In this document: one piece after another, positions 15,001-23,005 of the stretch
How positions within the stretch are numbered: the first letter of the stretch is position 1
Layout of the letters: the number at the start of each line of letters is the position of its first letter
Translations under genes and position numbers: made by a program
Source of the DNA: a virus
Virus record (IMG/VR): IMGVR_UViG_3300006737_000093
Span: 1-33,322 of that record
Direction: 5' to 3' (one strand)
Length of the DNA stretch: 33,322 bases
Notes under the pieces: model-generated
Told to the model about the DNA's origin: nothing
Databases searched by the model: none
Seen by the model: only the letters and a program-made list of their open reading frames with translations

Positions 15001-18000
15001 CTATAGATGCATATACAATTCTATCAGAATCTAATAAATTAGTATTTTCAGAAAACTTTTTTAAATAATCATTATCTATTAATTTATTTGTATAAGTTAA
15101 TGTATTAGATCCTTGTGCTTTTACAATTCCATATTCTGACCAATTAGCTAATTTATTTTTAGATAATTCACTAACAGTATCTCTAAGCATTTTAATAGAT
15201 TCTTTTTTGAACCCATCCATAAATGCAACAATTTCAGGAGTTGTTTCTTCACCATTAAGATACTTTTTAATAGCATCTTGCTGATTCATATCTTCAGCAA
15301 CATCTAATAGTGTTTGTGGATTACCATTAAAATCTACAAATATTTCATTAGCACCAGGAAATAACAAAAATGTTTTAGCACTTTGATTATATCCTTTAAT
15401 ATCAGAACCAAAATTTGTAGTTAAATAACTAATTATTCTTTCTAATTCAGGTAATATAGTTTGACTATATAATACATCAAGCATGTCATCACCAGCAACA
15501 ATGTCATTATCTAATCTAGTAAAATTATTATTTTCTTGATTGTTTTCATTAAAAGTATCATCTCTAAAATCTAAAGTAGGCATTAAATTAACAGTCATAG
15601 TAGACTTATCAGACATTGTTAATCCAAAAAATGCTGCTGTTCTAGTTCCTATACCTTTATATTGAATATCAAAATTACCTAATTTCATATCAGTATATGC
15701 ACCTAGCTTTACCATTTCTTGATCAGCATCACTAAGATCTTGGATTCTAGTACCTTGATATGATTTTTGTCCTCTTTGTTTTAAAGAAGTTAATCCTAAA
15801 TAATTTACATTAAATGAATTTCTAATTTTAGGATATTTATCTAATAAATCTAATAACATTGAATGTTTAGAAAAAGATTGTTTTAACAAATTCTTTCTCA
15901 TTGAATCATCATCAGATTTTAACTCTTCTTCTCTTTCTTTTATATAAGTTTTATATATGTATGATTGTAATAGTTTTTGATCATCTCTAAATGCAGTAGG
16001 TATAATTGAATCTGTAAATTTAGATTCTTCAAGTGCAAAGTTTTTAAGTATAGTTTGATTTAAAAAGTTGTTACCTTCTAATAACATTCCATCTTGAACT
16101 TTAATTAATTCTTTGCCTATAATAGTAATAATAGATGTTGGTGCATTACCAAATGCTCTTTTAAAATCTATTCTATTATTTTCAGAACTAATGTATATTC
16201 CATTTCTAAGAATGTTTTCAATATTAGTATTAGATAATGTTATTCCTACACTTTCTAATGCATCTAATAATTCATTAATACTATTTTCTAGATCTACACC
16301 TTTTTCTATTTTTTCAATAGTACTAAGGTTATCAATCTTTTTAAAATTACCATTACCTTGATATAAGTATGATTCATTTTTATTAACAAAAGAAAATCCT
16401 TTATCATCTTCTGATAAAACTTGTCTAGGGTTTTCCCCTTTGTCTAATTTTCTTTGTTTTGATTTTCTTACTGATGGAATATTTTTAGTATCATCAGGTT
16501 TAACTAATACTTTTCTTAGTTTGTCTGCTGCTTTATCTACAGCATCTTTATTATATACATATTCTCCATTTACATTTTTAGTTAATAAAGGAGATTGTTT
16601 AAGATTTACATTCCAACTTTTAGTAATAGATCTAGCTATATCACTAGAGTTAGTGTCCATTAGTTTTACAGATGCTTTACCATCTCTACCTATTGTAAAC
16701 ATGACAAACTTCATGTTTAATTTATTCTTATCAAAGAATGATAAAAATTGATTTTTTACTTTATCTGATATTTGATCAGATTTAAGTTTATCTACAACTT
16801 GATTTAAGAATGGATATGCTTTATAGTTATCTTCTAGTATTTTAATTTTTTCATCAAAAGAAACATTTTGATCTGATAGTAATTGTTGCAATACTTCTAC
16901 TGATGTATCTACAGGAATATTACTAGGTAATCCTAAAAACCCTCTTAGTAAATTACCTTCTTTATCTGTTTCTCTTATACCTGTAAGAAGTTCTCTTACT
17001 TCTTTAGATATAGAAGTTTTACCACCTTTTTCTAAAAATGATTTATCATATACTTCTTTTATTTCATTTTCTTCTGACTGGTCTTTATCAAAATCTTCAG
17101 GTGTTTTTAAATTTTTAATATTTACTTTTTCAAAAGCAGCATCAATAATAGATTTTTTATTATCTAAAATATTGTTTGTATACTGCATTAAAGCATTATA
17201 TTTTTCAACATATTGTTGTTTTGCTTCTTCAGATATATTAGTAAGATTGTTTATTTTATCTACCATCTCACTATTATCTTCTAATCTAGAATTTATAGTA
17301 TCTGTTAATATTCTATTTATTTCATTTACTACATCAGTACTAGATATACCTTTATCTAAATTTTTATTTATAAACAAGGTTGTTTCATAAAAAACAAAAT
17401 CAACTAAGTTGTCAAAATGATGTGGTTGTATTCCTGAATATTTATTTAAATTTTCTACAACTGCTTGTGCTGATGCTTCACTTATTTCTAATGGAGAAAA
17501 TATCATAAATTCACCATTTATATCTTCAATAATACTAAGATCTTCTTTTACTTTTCTTAATACAGCTTCTTCATTTTCAACTTCTATTTCTTCAGTTGCA
17601 TCTCTTAAAGCATTTATTTCTGCATCATATCTAGCGTTGATTTTATCTGTGCGTTTACCTTCTACTTTTTCTTGTTTAACTTCTGATAAATCATAACCAT
17701 CAGGATTTTCTTTTATATATATTGTTTCATTAGGTAATTCTTTAGGATATTTATTTTCATACTGTCCTCCAATTTCTCCATTTTTTTCTCCTTTAACTCT
17801 AACAACTTTACCATTTTTATTTTCTGAAATAGTTACTGTCCAAGTAACCCCATCTTCATCAGTAAACATTCTACTTTCTTTAGTTCCTATTTCTTCTTTC
17901 CTTCTTTCTTCTATTGCTTGTATCTGTTCATTTACATTTTCAGTAACATTTTCTTTAATTTCATTTACATTTTCTACAACTGTTTTTGTATCATCAAAAT

Positions 18001-21000
18001 CTATTTTTTCTTCTGTTGTTTCACTTGTTTCATTAATTGTTTTTTCAGTTAAAGAAATTTTAATGTTAGGAGTTGTTGCAAATGTAGTTTTAGTATTACC
18101 ATTTCTATCTTGATATGTAAATGGCTTCATATTTATTTCTAAGTTGTCATTTAGAAATGAAATATAATTAGAATTAGTTTCATTTAATTTTAAATTTTCA
18201 CTACCTGTGATTTCAATCATAGGAGTGTTTCTATTTTTTATACCTTTAAAACTTGCAGCATTTTGTAAGTTTTCAAATGTTTCAGATATTTTATTTAAAT
18301 TATCTACTACATTATCTAATGTATTAGTAAAATTATCAGTCTGTAAATCTTTTAATTTTTCAGACATTCTACCTGTAGAAAAATAAAATGGATTATCAGG
18401 CTGATTAACACCTATAGTAATTGATGATGTTAATTTAGGATTAGAACTTTTATGTTGATTTATAGAAACCAACATAGAACCTGATCTTTGATTTTTTAAT
18501 CTTTCAAAAAATTCATTATTTCCAACTTGTATATTACTTGATGTAATTGTAAGTTTAGATATAAGATCTTCTACTACTTGATTATTACTAAGATCAATTC
18601 CTTTTTCTTCTGCTAGTTTTTTAATTCTATCTAACTCTTCCATTCTAGGAAGTTTAACAACACCTTCTCTAGTATTATACTCATCTACATAAGCATTATA
18701 CATTTGTCTATAGTTATCATTATCACTATGAAAAGTGTGAAATAATAATAAGTTCTTTAAAGTTTGAGATTGATTGTTATTAAAATTAGTATTGCTTACT
18801 GGAAATAATTGAAACTGGGGTAGTGTTTCACCATCAACTTTTATAGATGTATTTGTAGGTACAGCTACATAAGTAAAGTTTTTAGCATAAGGTATAGTAT
18901 TATCTTTTAATAGTAATTGTTCAGATTTTATGTTAATAATATTACCATCATTATCATAATACTGCATTGCTCCATTTTTACCTTTTACAGCAATGTAATA
19001 ATTTTTTATTTCTGATAACTTAAAAGAATCATTACCTGCATTATTTCTAGCTGCATCTAATGTACCACTAGTTTTTTGTGTAATAACTGCTGTTAATTTA
19101 CTATTAGATTTATCAGCTTCACGCATTTTAGACCTAATATTATTTAACTTTTCTATTTGTCTATTTCTTTCTCCTATTGATAAGTTTTTTCTATTATTTG
19201 TATTTTTTAAATAAGATGGATCTTGTATAATAGCAATAACATTACCTTGATTATCATATATAGCAAGAGGCACTTTTTCCCAATATTGAGAATCTTTTTG
19301 AGATAATCCATATTTATTTATATATTCTAAAAATGATATATATTGTCCTTGTTCTGATTCATAAGTATCTGTACTAGATAATGCATTTTCATTTTTAATA
19401 CCTTGATCTAATACTTTAAAATTATTTAATTTATTTGCTGGGTATAATCCAATAGTTAATTCTTCACCTTCTAGGTAAGATTCATTGTCTAATACAAATA
19501 AAGAACCAGGAGTATCTGAACCAGGACTAAGTTCAGAATAATTATAATTACCTTTTTCATCTTTAGAAAATTGTACAAATGAAATATCAAGATCATTTAC
19601 ATCATTTGATATAACAGGTTCATTTTCTTCATTAACCTTAATTTCAATTTCATTACCAATTTCTTTTTTTATTTGAGTATCTACATTGGTATTTTGTGCA
19701 GTATTAGTATTTTGATTAGAACCAAAAATACTAATAACAAGTTCTTCTACAGTTTCTCCAAAATATTTATTATATACTGCATTAAAATCAGCATCCCCTT
19801 TGTTTGCTTTCCAACCATTAACACATAAATTCCAACTTTCTTTTAATCTATCTTTACCTATTATCTTATATACATGCTTTATATATTTTTCAAAATTAGG
19901 TTCTATACCACCTTCATCAATAGCAATTCTATCAATTAGTTGTTTAAATCTTTTAATTTGATTATCAGAAATAGTAATATCATCACTAGATAAAGGTGAA
20001 AAGTTTATTTCTCCATCTTCAAAAAATTGCTCATCAATTTCTTCATCTTGACCAAATAAACTGTTTATTAAATTTGATGTTTCTCCACTAGGACTAACTT
20101 CTTCAGATATAGTACTAGCAGCATTGTTATCATTATTAGATTCTGTTACAGCTTCAGAACCTTCTTCTTCACCAAACATTTGGTTATATATCTCATCTGC
20201 TTTTTCTTGATCATCTGATTTTTTAGATATAGTTTCTGCTTTCTTTTTATTTTCTGATTTGTTTTTATTTCTAGCAGCAATTTTATTTTGTTTGAAATTT
20301 TTCAATGTCAAACTTATCATTTCTTCTAAATCTTTATCATTGATTCTACCTTTGTATTTATCACCAAGTTTTCTTACTTGTTTCTCATACTCATTATCAT
20401 CATTAATAACAGATTTTTTATTTTGTTCACTTAGCTTTTTTATATCTGAAGTAAACTTATTTTGATAGTAAAGTTCTAGTTGAAATTCTCTAGAAACAAA
20501 TTTGTTATAATCTTTATCTATATCAGATCTTTTTCTTTTTAATAAGTTTTGACTTTCTAAAGATTTTTGCAATTGTCTAACAGAGTCTAACTTGTTAGCT
20601 TCATTTTGATAAGATTGAAATGTTTGTTTTTCTGTATCTAATTCAAACTCTCTACCTTCAATAACATCTTCTAATGAAACATCAAGTTCTGTTTCATCAT
20701 CAGGAAATATTGTATTATCTAATTCTTCTGTTTGTTTATCAAATTCACTTTGATATTCTTGTAATTTTTTTTCTTCTCTAGTTATAATTTTATCAGCATT
20801 AGTAATACTGTTTTCTAATTTATTTATATCTAAAGCATTTTTATTTTGTGAGTCATCATTAAGTTGAAGATCTGATTTTAATTTTTGTTGTTCAGATTCT
20901 AACTTTATTTTTTCTTCATCATCTGCTTCAATTAATTCTTTAGTTAATTCAGCTAATTTTTCTTTTAAAGATTTTTCTTCTGCTCTTAATTCTTTCCCTT

Positions 21001-23002
21001 CATTATTAAGAGATATTATTTCTTGTTCATTTTTAGAAATATCTTCTTTTAATGATGTTACTGTGTTTTTTGAATTTTCAGAATTTTGCGCTAGTTTATC
21101 ATTAAGTTCTTTTTTCTTTTGCTCTATACCTTGTCTTTTTAATTTATTTTCTTTAACATTAGAAACTTTTTTAGAAGGTAAGTTAGTTTCATTATTTAAA
21201 AGATCTTTTGCAGCATTAGTTCTTTGTTCAGATATTTGACTTTCTAATTCATTAATACCTTTTTGTAAAAAGAAAGAATTTGCTCTATTTTGATAAACAG
21301 ATTCTGCATTAGCATACCCTTTATCATATGCATTATCATATATTTTTTCTAACTCACCTAATTCTTTTACAATTTCTGCTGATTTTTTTCTAGTTTCTTC
21401 ATTATAATTTTTATTAGTAGATATGTTTTCATATATCTCTATTAATTTATCTGCAGTACCAGTTTTAAAATTCTGTAATGCTAAATTATATACAATAGCA
21501 TTATTTAATTCATCAGCTTCTTTATGTTTACCTTGTTTTCTAAGTTTTTCAGCTTCACCTGCAATTTCTGCTACTTTATTATATGTATTGTGTAAACCTG
21601 TAATTTGATCAAGTGGAGTATTACCATTTAATTGTGGCAATATTTTATTTGCTTGATTTATAGCATCTTGTGCTTTATCTGCTTCTTTTTTTCTTGATTT
21701 ATATGTAAGTGCATTAACAGTACCCATTTGAGTACCTGAACCTGCAACTGCCCATGCTGCACTTTCAAGAGTTTCCATGCTCATAAAATCATTCCAAGCA
21801 TCAGAAAAATTATATTTTTCTTTTTTACCATATGCTTCACCAAATTTAGAAGCATATCTTTCTATACCTGCTTCTTCAATAATTTCTTGTGCTGCTTCTG
21901 TAGCAAAATCTTTCATGCCACCTTTTTGAAAAAAACCAGCTCTTGTAACTTGTGTAGCAGCACCTCTAGTAACCATGCTTTGCATTCCTCTTAAAGCAAG
22001 CGCACTACCAGTAAGATTTAAAGCAAATGATGCTGATGCTATATTCATAGTAAGTTCAGCACCTGATAATGCATTTTTTTTAGCTTGATCTACTAAATCT
22101 TTATTATTAGAAATCCATTGTTCATCCCATAAATTTGTTAGTTGTTCAGCATATTCTTTTGCTTGATCTGTTAATTGTTCTGCAGAAACTTTATTTTTAT
22201 TATTTTCTATAAAACTATTATATGCTTTTTCATATGTTTTTTGTTTTTCATCACTATATCCTTTTTCATCAAGATAACTATTATAAACATTATCATATGT
22301 TTCTTTACCTAACTTAGCAGATATAGCTTGTGTCATTAAACCTGCACCTGCAAATTGAGAAATTCTTTTTTTAGCTTTAGTACCTAATTTTCTTGCTCTA
22401 CCTAATTTACCAAGACCTTTAAAAATACCTCTACCAATAGCAGCACTAGGACCAGCAAAACCTACCATACTACCAACTACTGATGATGATGTATTTAAAA
22501 CATAATTAAGACCATCACTAGATGTATTAATTTGATTGTCTTGTACAAATTGTTGCATGCTTTTATTAATGTCAGAATCCATTATCCAGTTTCCTACATA
22601 ATCTTCTCCATCACCAATAGTATTATCTATAAATCTAGAAAATTCATTTATAGCATTTACACCTAATACAAGAGGATTATAGTTGCCACCTGTATATGGT
22701 ATTTTATTTACTACATCTAATGTATGATGCCAATCACCAACATCTAAAGCACCTCCTACAAGATCTAATGTAGAAGAACCAATAGTAGCTACTGTATTAC
22801 TTAACCATTTAAAAGTAGCATCTAATGCACTATCTGTTTCTTTAACCTCCTCTTTTTCAGGAACATTAGAAATAGTAGGTTCTTTTTTTACAGGAGTAAA
22901 ATTTCTTATTTGAGGAAGTTTATAACCTTCTTCTTTAGTCTTAGCATTTACCTGTTTTATTTCTTTATTTAAATCTTCAAATACTTTATTGTAATCTGAC
23001 AT
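9008..23002 (-). CDS. Giant virion RNA polymerase polyprotein (crAss-type) with zincin and C-terminal accessory module
   Basis: This single 4664-residue frame carries the crAss-type virion RNA polymerase. Hydrophobic or glycine-rich segments at about 160-228 and 311-343 look membrane-active. A long charged coiled coil occupies roughly 585-935. Asn/Ser/Glu-rich linkers follow near 945-975 and 1100. A helix-beta-helix linker unit lies near 1700-1800 (AIEERRKEEI, then INARYDAEINAL). The catalytic core centres on DFDID, Asp3266/Asp3268/Asp3270, the metal-binding triad of two-barrel RNA polymerases, preceded by RTPTSAHQSM and a VPRNTLTQVGL strand, as in phi14:2 gp66-like enzymes. A zincin motif HELIHAFT starts at His4167. 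Residues about 4471-4620 hold a NPNTAYVF...VGGGSAIIRNNPNAVGIVTKK module of unknown function. It should be packaged, ejected and transcribe early genes. It is much longer than gp66 (about 2180 residues), suggesting fusion of genes that are separate elsewhere. Confidence 0.88.
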   Translation of the reverse strand: MSDYNKVFEDLNKEIKQVNAKTKEEGYKLPQIRNFTPVKKEPTISNVPEKEEVKETDSALDATFKWLSNTVATIGSSTLDLVGGALDVGDWHHTLDVVNKIPYTGGNYNPLVLGVNAINEFSRFIDNTIGDGEDYVGNWIMDSDINKSMQQFVQDNQINTSSDGLNYVLNTSSSVVGSMVGFAGPSAAIGRGIFKGLGKLGRARKLGTKAKKRISQFAGAGLMTQAISAKLGKETYDNVYNSYLDEKGYSDEKQKTYEKAYNSFIENNKNKVSAEQLTDQAKEYAEQLTNLWDEQWISNNKDLVDQAKKNALSGAELTMNIASASFALNLTGSALALRGMQSMVTRGAATQVTRAGFFQKGGMKDFATEAAQEIIEEAGIERYASKFGEAYGKKEKYNFSDAWNDFMSMETLESAAWAVAGSGTQMGTVNALTYKSRKKEADKAQDAINQANKILPQLNGNTPLDQITGLHNTYNKVAEIAGEAEKLRKQGKHKEADELNNAIVYNLALQNFKTGTADKLIEIYENISTNKNYNEETRKKSAEIVKELGELEKIYDNAYDKGYANAESVYQNRANSFFLQKGINELESQISEQRTNAAKDLLNNETNLPSKKVSNVKENKLKRQGIEQKKKELNDKLAQNSENSKNTVTSLKEDISKNEQEIISLNNEGKELRAEEKSLKEKLAELTKELIEADDEEKIKLESEQQKLKSDLQLNDDSQNKNALDINKLENSITNADKIITREEKKLQEYQSEFDKQTEELDNTIFPDDETELDVSLEDVIEGREFELDTEKQTFQSYQNEANKLDSVRQLQKSLESQNLLKRKRSDIDKDYNKFVSREFQLELYYQNKFTSDIKKLSEQNKKSVINDDNEYEKQVRKLGDKYKGRINDKDLEEMISLTLKNFKQNKIAARNKNKSENKKKAETISKKSDDQEKADEIYNQMFGEEEGSEAVTESNNDNNAASTISEEVSPSGETSNLINSLFGQDEEIDEQFFEDGEINFSPLSSDDITISDNQIKRFKQLIDRIAIDEGGIEPNFEKYIKHVYKIIGKDRLKESWNLCVNGWKANKGDADFNAVYNKYFGETVEELVISIFGSNQNTNTAQNTNVDTQIKKEIGNEIEIKVNEENEPVISNDVNDLDISFVQFSKDEKGNYNYSELSPGSDTPGSLFVLDNESYLEGEELTIGLYPANKLNNFKVLDQGIKNENALSSTDTYESEQGQYISFLEYINKYGLSQKDSQYWEKVPLAIYDNQGNVIAIIQDPSYLKNTNNRKNLSIGERNRQIEKLNNIRSKMREADKSNSKLTAVITQKTSGTLDAARNNAGNDSFKLSEIKNYYIAVKGKNGAMQYYDNDGNIINIKSEQLLLKDNTIPYAKNFTYVAVPTNTSIKVDGETLPQFQLFPVSNTNFNNNQSQTLKNLLLFHTFHSDNDNYRQMYNAYVDEYNTREGVVKLPRMEELDRIKKLAEEKGIDLSNNQVVEDLISKLTITSSNIQVGNNEFFERLKNQRSGSMLVSINQHKSSNPKLTSSITIGVNQPDNPFYFSTGRMSEKLKDLQTDNFTNTLDNVVDNLNKISETFENLQNAASFKGIKNRNTPMIEITGSENLKLNETNSNYISFLNDNLEINMKPFTYQDRNGNTKTTFATTPNIKISLTEKTINETSETTEEKIDFDDTKTVVENVNEIKENVTENVNEQIQAIEERRKEEIGTKESRMFTDEDGVTWTVTISENKNGKVVRVKGEKNGEIGGQYENKYPKELPNETIYIKENPDGYDLSEVKQEKVEGKRTDKINARYDAEINALRDATEEIEVENEEAVLRKVKEDLSIIEDINGEFMIFSPLEISEASAQAVVENLNKYSGIQPHHFDNLVDFVFYETTLFINKNLDKGISSTDVVNEINRILTDTINSRLEDNSEMVDKINNLTNISEEAKQQYVEKYNALMQYTNNILDNKKSIIDAAFEKVNIKNLKTPEDFDKDQSEENEIKEVYDKSFLEKGGKTSISKEVRELLTGIRETDKEGNLLRGFLGLPSNIPVDTSVEVLQQLLSDQNVSFDEKIKILEDNYKAYPFLNQVVDKLKSDQISDKVKNQFLSFFDKNKLNMKFVMFTIGRDGKASVKLMDTNSSDIARSITKSWNVNLKQSPLLTKNVNGEYVYNKDAVDKAADKLRKVLVKPDDTKNIPSVRKSKQRKLDKGENPRQVLSEDDKGFSFVNKNESYLYQGNGNFKKIDNLSTIEKIEKGVDLENSINELLDALESVGITLSNTNIENILRNGIYISSENNRIDFKRAFGNAPTSIITIIGKELIKVQDGMLLEGNNFLNQTILKNFALEESKFTDSIIPTAFRDDQKLLQSYIYKTYIKEREEELKSDDDSMRKNLLKQSFSKHSMLLDLLDKYPKIRNSFNVNYLGLTSLKQRGQKSYQGTRIQDLSDADQEMVKLGAYTDMKLGNFDIQYKGIGTRTAAFFGLTMSDKSTMTVNLMPTLDFRDDTFNENNQENNNFTRLDNDIVAGDDMLDVLYSQTILPELERIISYLTTNFGSDIKGYNQSAKTFLLFPGANEIFVDFNGNPQTLLDVAEDMNQQDAIKKYLNGEETTPEIVAFMDGFKKESIKMLRDTVSELSKNKLANWSEYGIVKAQGSNTLTYTNKLIDNDYLKKFSENTNLLDSDRIVYASIEYVVNNIISNANQFMTMAGDPAMYYKAKSTDSYTEASRKTAENINKRLAALIAPGVKLANSNEQYIQILAKDAEVPANNLSTLVKLLDNKTFDEKAYLEARKDKEKLDKFLDQYPNTKPYFKIESTDAQEYTTWKEHLHVLEELGKVKPGLIDTGLLKKAEKLIQSGKSLEDMSADEKEIIKFVFQPIKPVYTGQTMDALNNETLFRSVYIKSSSIPLLPQITQGTQLDVVRQAMEKIQEKGKNVRFSFNTANKVGSVNDAVNLFDDNGNIMQQDVNTLVQSFENSSILLDRNNFRIQQEVPYKGEKETVSQGTQTTKLLFGNGVTEMDGFVYRNKSINGSDLEREFFKNFEKLLDVEKESLYDELGIDINTNKPIDFESTANKLKDLLTKEAIERNYDQQVIDSFEIDYEYTDGKISGYKFKMPLWLSPSSNRIESLLNSIVTNKVAKIKLPGNTFVVASPEGYKKLTPEQLKQQNKTFDKSKIVYVNKDFNGEVKGVEINKDGSIIHKTQVLMPSRFKDNDGNLIDLFDGYVEQQSDGRYILKKDKIDEKLLSNISFRTPTSAHQSMLDVEIVGFLPPEAGDLMIVPRNTLTQVGLDFDIDKQTNYSLYHYVDQNGNIKVISNNSNKVIEQLKKAKNPARIKELKERLKKIYKNNIVEIHSSVLSNPKMQSDISKALSMDWASGQADFINGLVISANNTKRDANSMASFTMLSDSYQKELVTLGASGKVGIGAYSIDVVFHSLLNQQTESIEVNTLLEGARFGNIVGSTTLGKKETVASDPKYKRDISDVLTERQNLATDNAKEQALEKLFLNKETFDADKAMTLMGFDKDENGNSLVGLFLNQPIIRDYVNYLNNINSVIAEFVPDKQQAALEYVLEKYVSTNEKVKEYNELYNPDFQDPRIVKVAITRLQGQFRNINGTVLQSQIENNGNDELIQFLALQQFILFDRAGKELRKVQSFLNVDSQGLGKSFFDVIDKKQKFESYFFRDPTLEKPVLKKEPSKFLNLFGRVISKPLSEVDNKKETLLKEVDGNAVVFIPTTVAGKMISSSLYSAYNLWSEHFPYDKGNMSKAFNQIIEARGIDLDNSFAVTEAKQKAKKELIKLINSTLIPAYNTDSIFNERQRLFTEKQGDSLAKYLYSLQDSDNKVVNTLILKNPLIKSFEYDIDNDNGLSLVKFNNAVAQEIDKKRLYNSIANLIQKNLPLPEFNGKPYTTRMLAQDLVTYSMLEGGVQEAIQFSKYIPVSYLLEIGFNNIIDNNSLGLNDKVRQIADYEKSKFPSKWQIQYAQHNVEEMPLIDIENITLNNDQTEFSFNNITEEQINLIQEGGTYDYLNPIYKVKINRKRVPFYRVGINLYRRADVLNSFGTNEYDINIENDSVLSIDKTLDEKNNEQEKSNIKSGTSKPDISSSNTIDKNSDSYSVRDGNLKNTLLKIAGDNETYLSELAEIFIDILPENISLETGNLSKQGAAAAYVFGKIIIDENYLNNATDSLIAEKILHELIHAFTASTLDKYVDLDKNGNATLKSIDNIPGPVQELVRLFNYSRNQFEKNNPGLIKSVIQKRENKQPLSTEDKEFVAYAFTNLKEFLANLTNEDFIKELDSQKFKNTNKTLLEKFKEILIDLVNNVRSQLNFEEGDVDVLKSAFDSLFKITEIQTGVKISSTQPELNAANKILEDQGIEDKRKSITIGGLKYKILNPTSNNPKLYNDSNEQVFDKDQIAKGLVNYYYLYDQNEYKKRMLSNSKLQENKITTYGDNDLFIINDNQAVSISSNKVLTVIKPAQSLLDLYKGLEKSSTTQPQVEKVTINNKKWTKDSPKENPNTAYVFTENINSIGDTRVGGGSAIIRNNPNAVGIVTKKYYTYKENRNSSNKEQWNVNFQDTDADFELFKKINLEQFAKLDKFDSKIFPDSFANSLAVIPNRFALWLQNELKTRYGLVTELNSKGTGLISKSVQPTTQPQIDFSPLEVSKEIEESVISGANKQQIEDIINNFENTCK

Positions 23003-23005
23003 ATT

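Noticed and set aside
16440-16751. Plus-strand 103-residue frame inside the polymerase gene
   Set aside because: It is antisense to the 4664-codon gene, with Ser/Leu/Phe-rich shadow composition and no leader.
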